The notes under the pieces: generated by a model
What the model saw: only the letters and a program-made list of their open reading frames with translations
The model's database searches: none
What the model was told of the DNA's origin: nothing
From: Burkholderiales bacterium
Lineage (GTDB): Bacteria; Pseudomonadota; Gammaproteobacteria; Burkholderiales; Casimicrobiaceae
Direction of reading: 5' to 3'
Assembly (NCBI GenBank): GCA_015075645.1
Contig: JABTUF010000001.1
Location: 310,001-374,000 of the forward strand
DNA: 64,000 nt
Shown: piece by piece, positions 46,224-54,513 of the stretch
Layout of the letters: each line of letters starts with the position of its first letter
How positions within the stretch are numbered: the first letter of the stretch is position 1
Made by a program: the position numbers and the translations under genes

Positions 46224-47930
46224 TCACAGCTCCTCCGCGAGGATCATCTCGGTCAGCCCCTTGCCTCCGGGCACCATCGGATAGACGTTCTCGGTCTGGT
46301 CGGTGATGAAGTCGAGGAACACGAGGCGCTCCTTCTGCGCGAACGCCTCCTTCAACGCTCCCTCGATGTCGCCGGGCTTCTCGACCTTCAATCCGACGTG
46401 GCCGTAGGCCTCGGCGAGCTTCACGAAGTCGGGCAGCGCGTCCATGTACGACTCGGCGTAGCGGTTGCCGTAGAAGAACTCCTGCCACTGCCGCACCATG
46501 CCCATGTAGCGGTTGTTGAGGTTCACGATCTTGATCGGCAGATGGTATTGCTTGCAGGTCGAGAGCTCCTGTATGCACATCTGGATCGACGCTTCGCCGG
46601 TGACGCAGGCGACCGTCGCGTCCGGGTTCACGAGCTGCACGCCCATGGCGGCCGGCAGGCCGAAGCCCATCGTGCCGAGCCCCCCGGAGTTGATCCAGCG
46701 GCGCGGCTTGTCGAACTTGTAGTACTGCGCGACCCACATCTGGTGCTGGCCGACGTCGGAGGTGACGATGGCGTCGCCCTTCGTCGCCCGGTAGAGCGCC
46801 TCGACGACCGCCTGCGGCTTGATGAGCCCGCTGCCCCTGTCGTAGCGCAGGCAGTCCCTGCGCTGCCACTCCTTGATCTCGCCCCACCACGCCTTCAGCG
46901 CCGCGGCGTCCGGACGCGCCGGCGATCCCTCGATCTGCTTCAGCATCTCGTCGAGCACGTCGCCGACGTAGCCCACGATCGGCACGTCGACCTTGACGCG
47001 CTTGGAGATCGACGAGGGATCGATGTCGATGTGGATGATCTTGCGATCCGCCCGGTAGAAGTCCTTCGGGTTGCCGATCACGCGGTCGTCGAAGCGCGCG
47101 CCGACCGCGAACAGCACGTCGCAGTGCTGCATCGCCATGTTGGTCTCGTAGGTCCCGTGCATGCCCGGCATGCCGGTGAACTGCGGGTCGGTGCCCGGGA
47201 ACGCGCCCAGGCCCATCAGCGTGTTGGTGCACGGGAAGCCCAGCAGGCGCACGAGCCGCGTCAACTGCGACGAGGCGTCGTTCAGGACCACGCCGCCGCC
47301 CGCGTAGACCATCGGCCGCTTGGCCTCGAGCAGGAGCTGCACCGCTTTCTTGATCTGGCCCGAGTGTCCCTTGGTGACCGGGTTGTACGAGCGGAGCGAC
47401 ACGGTCTTCGGGTACGCGTACTCGGCCGAGGCCTGCGTCACGTCCTTCGGAATGTCGACCAGCACCGGGCCGGGCCGTCCGGTCGCCGCGAGGTAGAACG
47501 CCTTCCTGATCGTCGCGGCCAGTTCGCGCACGTCCTTCACGAGGAAGTTGTGCTTGACGCAGGGCCGCGTGATGCCGACGGTGTCGCACTCCTGGAACGC
47601 GTCCTGCCCGATCGCGTGCGTCGGGACCTGGCCGGTCAGTACGACCATCGGGATCGAATCCATGTGCGCGGTCGCGATGCCGGTCACCGCGTTGGTGACG
47701 CCCGGGCCGGAGGTGACGAGCGCGACGCCGATCTTGCGGCTCGAGCGCGAATAGCCGTCGGCGGCGTGAACCGCGCCCTGCTCATGTCGCACGAGCACGT
47801 GCTTGACCTTGTCCTGCTTGAACAGCTCGTCGTAGATGTTGAGCACCGCCCCGCCCGGGTACCCGAAGACGTACTCGACGCCCTCGTCCTGGAGGCAGCG
47901 GATGACGATTTCCGCACCGGTGAGTTGCAT
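46224..47930 (-). CDS. ilvB: Acetolactate synthase, catalytic subunit
   Basis: ThDP enzyme that condenses pyruvate with pyruvate or 2-oxobutyrate, opening the branched-chain pathway. The 568 residues include the catalytic Glu50 (VRHEQGAVHAADGYSR), SGPGVTNAVTGIATA, and a ThDP-binding GEASIQM...NLNNRYMGMVRQWQ. The GDG of the usual ThDP motif reads GEA here, as in many AHAS sequences with variation at this site. I used the ATG at 47930. No leader peptide rich in Ile, Leu or Val was found in the 290 bases upstream. Confidence 0.96.
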   Translation of the reverse strand: MQLTGAEIVIRCLQDEGVEYVFGYPGGAVLNIYDELFKQDKVKHVLVRHEQGAVHAADGYSRSSRKIGVALVTSGPGVTNAVTGIATAHMDSIPMVVLTGQVPTHAIGQDAFQECDTVGITRPCVKHNFLVKDVRELAATIRKAFYLAATGRPGPVLVDIPKDVTQASAEYAYPKTVSLRSYNPVTKGHSGQIKKAVQLLLEAKRPMVYAGGGVVLNDASSQLTRLVRLLGFPCTNTLMGLGAFPGTDPQFTGMPGMHGTYETNMAMQHCDVLFAVGARFDDRVIGNPKDFYRADRKIIHIDIDPSSISKRVKVDVPIVGYVGDVLDEMLKQIEGSPARPDAAALKAWWGEIKEWQRRDCLRYDRGSGLIKPQAVVEALYRATKGDAIVTSDVGQHQMWVAQYYKFDKPRRWINSGGLGTMGFGLPAAMGVQLVNPDATVACVTGEASIQMCIQELSTCKQYHLPIKIVNLNNRYMGMVRQWQEFFYGNRYAESYMDALPDFVKLAEAYGHVGLKVEKPGDIEGALKEAFAQKERLVFLDFITDQTENVYPMVPGGKGLTEMILAEEL

Positions 47931-48221
47931 GATTCCCTCTCGAATGAACCCGGACGCCGCCCGCTCGCGAGGCGCGAGGGACGGAGATCTGCACGACAGC
48001 TTCGCGCCTTGGGGTGGGCGCGGGACGTCAAGGCTCGGATAGAAGCCGGTTCCGCCGCCTTCCTGCGGGATGCTCCTGCCAGGCTTGTGGCCCGACCGGA
48101 GGGAAGGCGTACGACCGTTGTTGCAGCACACAAGCGGGCACCGCCCGCAGCGATACACACTAATGGGTCCGGGCCCGGCGGTCAAGTTCTCGGTGCGGCG
48201 CACCATGGCGACGGCACGGGT

Positions 48222-48842
48222 GTGCCTATAATCGGGCAACCGCGCCCGTCGGGCGCCGTCGAATCCGCTGCCCTGGCGACCTCGCAGGAACTATCGGCCT
48301 TCCTCGCCGGCGTCGAGCGGCGGGCGTTCAAGCACGCGATGTACGCCGTGCGCGATGAGGACGCGGCGCTCGACATCGTGCAGGACGCGATGCTCAAACT
48401 CGCGGAACGATACGCGGACAAACCAGCCACCGAATTGCCGCTCTTGTTCCAGCGCATCCTGCAGAACACCGTCCATGACCATTTCCGGCGCCAGAAGGTA
48501 CGCTCCACCTGGACCGTCCTGCTCTCGGCGCTGGGCCGCGGCGATGACAAGGACGACGATTTCGATCCGCTCGAGACGCTGCCGGTCAAGCCCGGGGCCG
48601 GCGAGCCCGTCGAACCGCATGCCCGGCTCGAGCAGCGCGAGGTCGTGGCGATGATCGAAGCGGCCCTCTCCCGCCTGCCGGCGCGTCAACGCGAGGCTTT
48701 TCTCCTGCGTTACTGGGAGGAATTCGACGTGGCGGAAACTGCGGCGGCGATGGGCTGTTCCGAGGGCAGCGTGAAGACCCACTGTTCCAGGGCCGTGCAT
48801 GCACTCTCGGGAATGCTCTCTGCCCTTGGGGTGAAACCATGA
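48222..48842 (+). CDS. RNA polymerase sigma factor, ECF-type
   Basis: About 206 residues from a GTG at 48222; the start is uncertain. Region 2 is visible (FLAGVERRAFKHAMYAVRD, then ALDIVQDAMLKLAERY and FRRQKVRSTW), as is region 4 (LPARQREAFLLRYWEEFDVA, then GCSEGSVKTHCSRAVHAL). The conserved part begins about 18 codons after the GTG, near a CTG at 48273. A TATAAT at 48227-48232 overlaps the GTG, so a later start is possible. The four-base overlap with the next gene implies coupling. The sigma/DUF3619/DUF3106/RDD order recurs in betaproteobacteria. Confidence 0.88.
   Translation: MPIIGQPRPSGAVESAALATSQELSAFLAGVERRAFKHAMYAVRDEDAALDIVQDAMLKLAERYADKPATELPLLFQRILQNTVHDHFRRQKVRSTWTVLLSALGRGDDKDDDFDPLETLPVKPGAGEPVEPHARLEQREVVAMIEAALSRLPARQREAFLLRYWEEFDVAETAAAMGCSEGSVKTHCSRAVHALSGMLSALGVKP
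48227..48232 (+). promoter_or_regulatory. Consensus TATAAT before the sigma factor gene
   Basis: A perfect -10 hexamer lies in the ilvB/sigma divergent gap, but the -35 region 17 bases upstream (CATGGC) is poor. If used, the sigma factor must start downstream of the GTG at 48222. Confidence 0.35.
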
Positions 48843-49231
48843 CCGCCGACGAACGGGAAATCGCAAGGAAAATAACGAGTTACCTCGATGCCGGCGCGGC
48901 AGGGCTGAAGCCGGGCACGATCCATCGGCTCGGCCGGGCGCGCGAGGCGGCGCTTGCTCGCCTGGCCGAACCGCGCCATGCCGAGGTGTTCGCATTGGCC
49001 GGCACCGGCGGTGCCGCCGGAGGGACACGGCCGTTCTACGCGCGGGCCAGCGTCTGGGTGGGCGTGGTGCTGATCGCGGCAGCCGTGTTCGGCTGGCAGC
49101 AGTACCGGGTCTGGCAAACGATCCACGAGGCCGAGGAGATCGACGCGCAACTGCTCGCGTCCGACCTCCCCTACGACGCCTATCTCGACCGGGGATTCCA
49201 GAATTGGCTCAAGACCGCCGCGCAGCACTGA
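48839..49231 (+). CDS. DUF3619-family single-span protein (possible anti-sigma factor)
   Basis: 130 residues: a cytoplasmic N-terminal half (about 1-70), one membrane span (about 71-87, VWVGVVLIAAAVFGW) and a 40-residue periplasmic tail ending DRGFQNWLKTAAQH. It overlaps the sigma gene by four bases (ATGA). DUF3619 has no proven role. The position and the one-span layout with an N-terminal cytosolic domain are those of anti-sigma factors, which is an inference. Confidence 0.85.
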   Translation: MTADEREIARKITSYLDAGAAGLKPGTIHRLGRAREAALARLAEPRHAEVFALAGTGGAAGGTRPFYARASVWVGVVLIAAAVFGWQQYRVWQTIHEAEEIDAQLLASDLPYDAYLDRGFQNWLKTAAQH

Positions 49232-49707
49232 CCGTGGCGCTCGCGGCGGCGGGGCTCATCGCCCTCGCCCCCGAAACGGGGCTCGCCCAGATCGCGCTCA
49301 AGTCGCCCTCCTGGTCGGAACTTTCGCCGCAGGAGCGCTCGGTGCTCGCCCCGCTCGCGCCCGAGTGGGATCGCATGGACGCCCAGCGCAAGCAGAAGTG
49401 GCGCGGCATCGCGCAGCGCTACCCGCAGATGAAACCCGACGAGCAGGCGCGCATCCACGAGCAGATGCGCGGCTGGGCGCAACTGTCGCCTTCCGAGCGG
49501 CGCGAAGCGCGGGAACAGTACAAGTCGATCAACAAGCTCCCGCCCGAGAAGAAGGCCGACGTCAAGCAGAAGTGGGAGCAGTACCAGAACCTGCCGCCGG
49601 AGCAAAAACGCGAACTCGCGTCCCGCCCGTCCGGGTCCAAGGTGCCCGCGCCCGGACCGACGCCCCCTTCGGGCAAGCCGTCGAACCCGTCGTCCGGTTC
49701 GCGCTGA
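49204..49707 (+). CDS. DUF3106-family secreted/periplasmic protein
   Basis: 167 residues starting with TTG at 49204, inside the end of the DUF3619 gene. A signal peptide (LTVALAAAGLIALAPETGLAQ) is followed by a helical domain rich in Gln, Lys, Glu and Trp: SWSELSPQERSVLAPLAPEW, WRGIAQRYPQMKPDEQ and WEQYQNLPPEQKREL. The repeated LSP-E/LPPE pattern is typical of DUF3106. A Pro/Ser-rich tail ends the protein. Function unknown; possibly the periplasmic signal or chaperone-like partner of the sigma system. Confidence 0.85.
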   Translation: MAQDRRAALTVALAAAGLIALAPETGLAQIALKSPSWSELSPQERSVLAPLAPEWDRMDAQRKQKWRGIAQRYPQMKPDEQARIHEQMRGWAQLSPSERREAREQYKSINKLPPEKKADVKQKWEQYQNLPPEQKRELASRPSGSKVPAPGPTPPSGKPSNPSSGSR

Positions 49708-49726
49708 ACGCGCCGCGCGATCGACG

Positions 49727-50233
49727 ATGCCCACGCCCGCCGGCGTGACCGCGCCGGAAGCCGGCATCGGGCGACGCTTCGGTGCCGCCGTCTACGAAAC
49801 CCTCGTCGTGGCCGCGATCGCGCTCGTCGCGGGATTCGCGTTCGCGCCGTTCGTATCTCCGGCCGCGGGCCCGTCGGGTCCGCTGGTCGTTCCCGAAGGT
49901 CGGGGCCGCGTCGTCGGTCTCGTCGGACTCGTCGCGGTCCTCGCCGTCTATTTCGTCTGGAGCTGGACGGCGGGGCGGCGCACGCTCCCGATGAAGACCT
50001 GGCGGCTCGCGCTCGTCGATGCCGCCGGCGCGCCCCCTGCCGTCACGCGCGCGCTCGCCCGCTATGCCGCGGCCTGGCTCGGCCCGATGGCCGCCGTCGC
50101 GCTCGTCGGCGCAACCCACTCTCGCTACGGCTGGCTCGTCCTCGCGCTTCCCTGGGCGTGGGCGTTCATCGACCCGGCGCGGCGCTTCCTGCACGACCGC
50201 ATCGCCGGCACGCGCCTCGTAAGGCGCGATTGA
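49727..50233 (+). CDS. RDD-family membrane protein
   Basis: 168 residues with about three membrane spans and the RDD-family landmarks: GRRFGAAVYETLVVAAIAL near the N-terminus (R and D/E sites), LPMKTWRLALVD, and RRFLHDRIAGTRLVRRD at the end. RDD proteins are mostly uncharacterised; some act in ion transport. It closes the sigma/DUF3619/DUF3106/RDD cluster, 19 bases after the preceding stop. Confidence 0.88.
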   Translation: MPTPAGVTAPEAGIGRRFGAAVYETLVVAAIALVAGFAFAPFVSPAAGPSGPLVVPEGRGRVVGLVGLVAVLAVYFVWSWTAGRRTLPMKTWRLALVDAAGAPPAVTRALARYAAAWLGPMAAVALVGATHSRYGWLVLALPWAWAFIDPARRFLHDRIAGTRLVRRD

Positions 50234-50297
50234 TGCTCGCACAACCGGCACGCGACGATTCGATTTCCGACAAGAAGACGTCCATGGTGAGACCGGC

Positions 50298-51908
50298 GTG
50301 ACGGCGTTCGACTACGTGATCGTGGGAGGCGGCACCGCGGGATGCGTGCTCGCGAACCGGTTGTCGGCGGACGGGACGCACAGCGTCCTGCTGCTCGAGG
50401 CGGGTCCCGAGGACCGCTACCTGTGGATCCACATTCCGATCGGCTACGGCAAGACGATGTTCCATCCGGTCTACAACTGGGGCTTCAAGACCGATCCCGA
50501 TCCGGGGATGGATGGTCGCGAGATCTATTGGCCGCGCGGGCGCGGGCTGGGCGGCAGTTCGTCGATCAACGGGCTCATCTACGTGCGCGGCCAGCCCGAG
50601 GACTACGACCGCTGGGCCGCGGCGGGCAACCGCGGGTGGGGATGGCGCGACGTGCTGCCGTATTTCATCCGCAGCGAAGGCAACCAGCGCGGCGCCTCGC
50701 CGGCGCACGGCGGCGACGGTCCGCTCAAGTGCTCCGACATCGGCGAGAAGCACGAACTGATCGAAGCGATCATCTCCGGCGCGCGCGAACTCGGGGTGCC
50801 GCGCACCGACGACTTCAACGGCGGCGTGCAGGAGGGCGTCGGCTACTACCAGCTCTTCACCGACCGCGGCTGGCGCTGCAGCACGGCGGTCGCGTACCTG
50901 AAGCCCGCGCGCGGACGGCCGAACCTCGCGGTCGAGACCCACGCGCATGCGACGCGCATCGTCGTCGAGGATGGCCGCGCGACCGGCGTCGAGTATCGGC
51001 AGGCCGGCGCGACGAAGCGCGTGTCGGCGCGGGCCGAGGTCATCGTCGCGGCGGGCGCGTTGCAGAGCCCGCAACTCCTCCAGCTCTCGGGCATCGGACC
51101 GGGCGCGCTGCTGCAGCGCTTCGGCATCCCCGTCCACCACGACCTTCCCGGCGTCGGCGAGAACCTGCAGGACCACCTGCAGCTTCGTCTCATCTTCAGG
51201 TGCACCAAGCCGATCACGACCAACGATGACCTCGCGTCGTGGTGGCGGAAGGCGGCGATCGGCGCGAAGTGGCTGTTCCTGCGCAAGGGACCGCTCGCCG
51301 TCGGCATCAACCAGGGCGGGCTCTTCACGCGCGTGATGCCGGGCGCGGCGACGCCGGACATCCAGTTCCATTTCGCGACGCTGTCCGCCGATCTCGCCGG
51401 AGCGAAGCCGCACCCGTTCTCCGGCTTCACGATGAGCGTGTGCCAGCTCCGGCCCGGCTCGCGCGGATACGTCCGCCTCGCGTCGGCCGACCCGATGGCC
51501 GCGCCTTCGATGCAGCCGCACTACCTCTCTACCGACGAGGACCGCGCCTGCGCGGTGGCGTCGCTGCGCTACGCGCGGCGGCTCGCGGCGACGCGCTCGC
51601 TCGCGCCCTACATCGCCGAGGAGATCCGGCCGGGGCGGGACGCGCAGAGCGACGATGAGTTGCTCGCGTTCGCGCGCGCGTACGGCGCGACGATCTTCCA
51701 CCCGTCGGGAACCTGCCGGATGGGGCACAACGCGATGGCGGTGGTCGACGACCGCCTGCGGGTGCGCGGCGTCGGCGCGCTGCGGGTGGTCGACTGCTCG
51801 ATCATGCCGACGCTCGTCTCCGGCAACACGAACGCGCCGGTCGTGATGATCGCCGAGAAGGCGAGCGATCTCATCCTCGCGGATGGCCGGGGTTCAGGAG
51901 TCAGTTGA
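50298..51908 (+). CDS. GMC-family FAD oxidoreductase (choline dehydrogenase-like)
   Basis: 536 residues. The FAD-binding start is DYVIVGGGTAGCVLANRLS; GMC signature 1 is RGRGLGGSSSINGLIYVRG and signature 2 is GALQSPQLLQLSGIGPG. The catalytic His region HPSGTCRMG precedes the terminal VSGNTNAPVVMIAEKASDLI. The family oxidises alcohols, with choline dehydrogenase the closest well-known type, but choline specificity is not shown. No betaine aldehyde dehydrogenase is adjacent. Its 3' end meets the palindrome array. Confidence 0.92.
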   Translation: MTAFDYVIVGGGTAGCVLANRLSADGTHSVLLLEAGPEDRYLWIHIPIGYGKTMFHPVYNWGFKTDPDPGMDGREIYWPRGRGLGGSSSINGLIYVRGQPEDYDRWAAAGNRGWGWRDVLPYFIRSEGNQRGASPAHGGDGPLKCSDIGEKHELIEAIISGARELGVPRTDDFNGGVQEGVGYYQLFTDRGWRCSTAVAYLKPARGRPNLAVETHAHATRIVVEDGRATGVEYRQAGATKRVSARAEVIVAAGALQSPQLLQLSGIGPGALLQRFGIPVHHDLPGVGENLQDHLQLRLIFRCTKPITTNDDLASWWRKAAIGAKWLFLRKGPLAVGINQGGLFTRVMPGAATPDIQFHFATLSADLAGAKPHPFSGFTMSVCQLRPGSRGYVRLASADPMAAPSMQPHYLSTDEDRACAVASLRYARRLAATRSLAPYIAEEIRPGRDAQSDDELLAFARAYGATIFHPSGTCRMGHNAMAVVDDRLRVRGVGALRVVDCSIMPTLVSGNTNAPVVMIAEKASDLILADGRGSGVS

Positions 51909-51935
51909 CAGTTGACAGTTGACAGTTGACGGTTG
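51904..51935. repeat. Tandem GTTGACA repeats at the GMC gene end
   Basis: The 7-base unit GTTGACA is repeated about four times, beginning at the GMC stop region and continuing to GTTGACGGTTGG. A simple tandem repeat that contains several TTGACA hexamers. Confidence 0.7.
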
Positions 51936-51960
51936 GCAGGGGTGCCGGCGTTTCCGGTGG

Positions 51961-52661
51961 CGGCGCATCGAAGCGAAAGGCGTCCGGCTCGAGCCGGACC
52001 CACAGGCCATCCGAAGCGTTCGCCTTCCCTGTGGGTCGGGCTTCAGCCCGACACGTACATTTCGCTGCAACCGCGTCGGCCTGAAGGCCGACCTACGTGG
52101 GGGGTGGGGTCGGGCTTCAGCCCGACACGTACGTTTCGCTGCAACCGCGTCGGCCTGAAGGCCGACCTACGGGGGGAGGGTTGTGGGTCGGGCTTCAGCC
52201 CGACGGGGTTCGCGCCGTTGCGACGAAACGGCGTCGGCCTGAAGGCCGACCTACGGGGGGGTGGTGGGTCGGGCTTCAGCCCGACACGTACGTTTCGCTG
52301 CAACCGCGTCGGCCTGAAGGCCGACCTACGGGGAGGGTTGTGGGTCGGGCTTCAGCCCGACGCGGGTTCGCGCCGTTGCGACAAACGGCGTCGGCCTGAA
52401 GGCCGACCTACGTGGGGTGGTGGGTCGGGCTTCAGTAACCGACACGTACGTTTCGCTGCAACCGCGTCGGCCTGAAGGCCGACCTGCCACCGGGGTGGTG
52501 GGTCGGGCTTCAGCCCGACACGTACATTGCGCTGCAACCGCGTTTCGCTGCAACCGCGTCGGCCTGAAGGCCGACCTACGGGGGGAGGGTTGTGGGTCGG
52601 GCTTCAGCCCGACGCGGTTCGGCGCATCGAAGCGAAAGGCGTCCGGCTCGAGCCGGACCCA
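51961..52661. repeat. About 42-base direct repeats flanking the palindrome array
   Basis: The sequence from CGGCGCATCGAAGCGAAAGG through the palindrome GTCCGGCTCGAGCCGGAC occurs at 51961-52002 and again at 52620-52661, almost identically. The two copies bracket the REP-like units, as the edges of a duplicated or inserted block would. Confidence 0.65.
52035..52613. repeat. REP-like array of alternating palindromes
   Basis: Two 18-base palindromes alternate. Type A is GTCGGGCTTCAGCCCGAC, at 52035, 52109, 52187, 52268, 52344, 52424 (broken), 52502 and 52596. Type B is GTCGGCCTGAAGGCCGAC, at 52075, 52149, 52233, 52308, 52390, 52466 and 52558. Their six-base centres, CTTCAG and CTGAAG, are reverse complements, so B is essentially A turned around with a compensated stem. 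Units repeat every 74-81 bases, linked by TTTCGCTGCAACCGC spacers and GGTGG runs. The block fills the convergent gap 51909-52708; no gene is present there. Confidence 0.85.
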
Positions 52662-52708
52662 CCGTCGGCCGGTCGAAGCCCGACGCGAAGGGGGACGTCG
52701 ATTGACGT

Positions 52709-53824
52709 TCAGGCTACGAGCCGGGACGCCTCGACGTACCCTCGCCCCTGGGCTTCCGCCACCGGCCGGCAGGTGACCTTCCCCGCCGCGACGTTGAGGC
52801 CGTTGCGCAGGTGCGCGTCGTCGGCGAGCGCCTGCTTCCAGCCCTTGCCGGCGAGCGCGAGCACGAAGGGCAGCGTCGCGTGGTTGAGCGCGTGCGTCGA
52901 CGTGCGGGGCACACCACCGGGCATGTTCGCGACGCAGTAGTGGATGACGCCGTCGACGGTGAACACCGGTTCGGCGTGTGTCGTCGGGCGCGAAGTCTCG
53001 AAGCATCCGCCCTGGTCGATGGCGACGTCGACGACGACCGACCCGGACCCCATTCGGCGGACCATCGCGTGCGTCACGAGCTTCGGCGCCTGCGCGCCGG
53101 GGATCAGCACGCCGCCGACCACGAGATCCGCCGCCGCGACGTTCTCCTCGATCGCGTCGCGGGTCGAGAACACGGTGCGCAAGGCCGGTCCGAACTGGGC
53201 CGCGAGCCGGCGCAGCGCATCGACGCTGCGGTCGATCGCGCGAACCTCGGCGCCCATGCCGAGCGCGACGGCGATCGCGTGCGTGCCGACGACGCCTCCG
53301 CCGAGCACGACGACCACCGCCGGCTCGACGCCGGGAACTCCGCCGAGGAGCACGCCCTTGCCGCCCGGGGCCTTCTCCAGATAGTGCGCACCCGCCTGAA
53401 CCGCCATGCGCCCGGCGACTTCCGACATCGGAGCGAGCAGCGGCAATCCGCCCGAGGGTGAGGTCACCGTCTCGTAGGCGATCGCGACCGCGCCGCTCGC
53501 CACGAGTCCGGCCGTCTGTTCCGGATCGGGCGCGAGATGCAGGTAGGTGAACAGGACCTGTCCGGGCCGCAGCATCGCGATTTCGGCAGGCTGCGGCTCC
53601 TTGACTTTCACGACCATCGCGGCACGCGCGTACACCTCGGCCGCGGAGTCGACGACGATCGCGCCCGCCCGTGCGTAGTCGGCGTCCGCGGCGCCGATGC
53701 CCGCTCCGGCGCCGCGCTCGACCATCGCCTCGTGCCCGTGGAGCACGACCTCGTGCACCGACGCGGGCGTGAGTCCCACGCGGTGCTCGAGGACCTTGAT
53801 TTCCTTCGGCACGCCGATCAGCAT
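52709..53824 (-). CDS. ald: Alanine dehydrogenase
   Basis: NAD-dependent interconversion of alanine and pyruvate plus ammonia. The 371 residues show MLIGVPKEIKVLEHRVGLTP, the catalytic K75 (VKVKEPQ) and H96 (LFTYLHLAP), and the NAD site VVVLGGGVVGTHAIAVALGM. A GGGGGAGG lies just before the ATG at 53824. Alanine is a product of omega-amino acid:pyruvate aminotransferases such as the one at 56186, so this enzyme could recycle pyruvate for that reaction. Confidence 0.95.
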   Translation of the reverse strand: MLIGVPKEIKVLEHRVGLTPASVHEVVLHGHEAMVERGAGAGIGAADADYARAGAIVVDSAAEVYARAAMVVKVKEPQPAEIAMLRPGQVLFTYLHLAPDPEQTAGLVASGAVAIAYETVTSPSGGLPLLAPMSEVAGRMAVQAGAHYLEKAPGGKGVLLGGVPGVEPAVVVVLGGGVVGTHAIAVALGMGAEVRAIDRSVDALRRLAAQFGPALRTVFSTRDAIEENVAAADLVVGGVLIPGAQAPKLVTHAMVRRMGSGSVVVDVAIDQGGCFETSRPTTHAEPVFTVDGVIHYCVANMPGGVPRTSTHALNHATLPFVLALAGKGWKQALADDAHLRNGLNVAAGKVTCRPVAEAQGRGYVEASRLVA

Positions 53825-53937
53825 GCTGCCTCCCCCGGAAGGTCCGGAATCGCTGCGCGACGGTAGCGCCACCGTGGCCGCATCGACAGGGCCAGGCGCG
53901 CTGCGGCCATGGGGTCAGCGCCCATGGGATCAGCGCA

Positions 53938-54474
53938 TCAGGACACGGGCTTGCCGGCCTCCACCAGGCGCTTCAACCGCTGGACCTGGATCGCGAGGAC
54001 GCCGTCGACAGCGGGCGCGAGCTTGTCGAGGCCGCTCGCGGCGGAACCGTTGACCCGGTAGCCGACCGAGAGCGACGACCCGCCGTCCTCGGGCTTGACC
54101 AGGAAGGTGAGCGTGGCGCTCACGCCGAGCGCCTGCACCGGACCGAGCGGTGCGGAGAGCCTCACCACCTGGTCGCGCAGCAGCATGACCACGCGCCCGT
54201 GCTCCACCGCGCCGCCCGCCCAGCGTTCGCAGAAGCAGCCGCCCGGCTGCAGCGCGAGCGAGAGGTTCGAAGCGTCGCCGGAGTAGGTGTGCTCGCCCGA
54301 CCACCAGCGTTCGACCTGTCCGATGGCCGCGTACACCGCCGCAGGTGCCGCCGCGACGCGTTCGGTGAAGAGGATCTGGATGTGGTCGGGTCCGGTGCTC
54401 TTCACTTCTGCGTGCGCGGCGGAGACGAAGCACATGGCGGCGAGTGCCGCGTACAGCGTTCCCGTCGGGTGCAT
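53938..54474 (-). CDS. Secreted SRPBCC (START-like) protein
   Basis: 178 residues. The signal peptide ends SAAHA, then a helix-grip fold pattern: ILFTERVAAAPAAVYAAIGQ, VERWWSGEHTYSGDASNLSL and the final helix LDKLAPAVDGVLAIQVQRLKRLVE. SRPBCC proteins hold hydrophobic ligands. A secreted version is less common; the ligand is unknown. Cysteines in GGCFCERW could form a metal or disulfide site. Confidence 0.78.
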   Translation of the reverse strand: MHPTGTLYAALAAMCFVSAAHAEVKSTGPDHIQILFTERVAAAPAAVYAAIGQVERWWSGEHTYSGDASNLSLALQPGGCFCERWAGGAVEHGRVVMLLRDQVVRLSAPLGPVQALGVSATLTFLVKPEDGGSSLSVGYRVNGSAASGLDKLAPAVDGVLAIQVQRLKRLVEAGKPVS

Positions 54475-54513
54475 CAGGCGACTCCTGGTGGCGTGGTCAA
54501 TCCGGTCCGCGCG

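Noticed and set aside
47931..48221. Attenuation leader before ilvB
   Set aside because: All frames on the ilvB strand were read. A short GTG-started frame has a Thr-Thr-Val-Val stretch, but there is no real run of Ile, Leu or Val codons and no terminator, unlike the leuA gap.
51933..52475. Open frame of about 180 codons through the palindrome array
   Set aside because: The translation is a repeated read-out of the A/B palindromes and spacers. Such ORFs arise wherever these elements occur and carry no protein-like composition or start signal.
52035..52613. CRISPR array
   Set aside because: The regular spacing invites this reading, but the spacers are themselves near-identical repeats, the repeat alternates between two orientations, and no cas gene is nearby.
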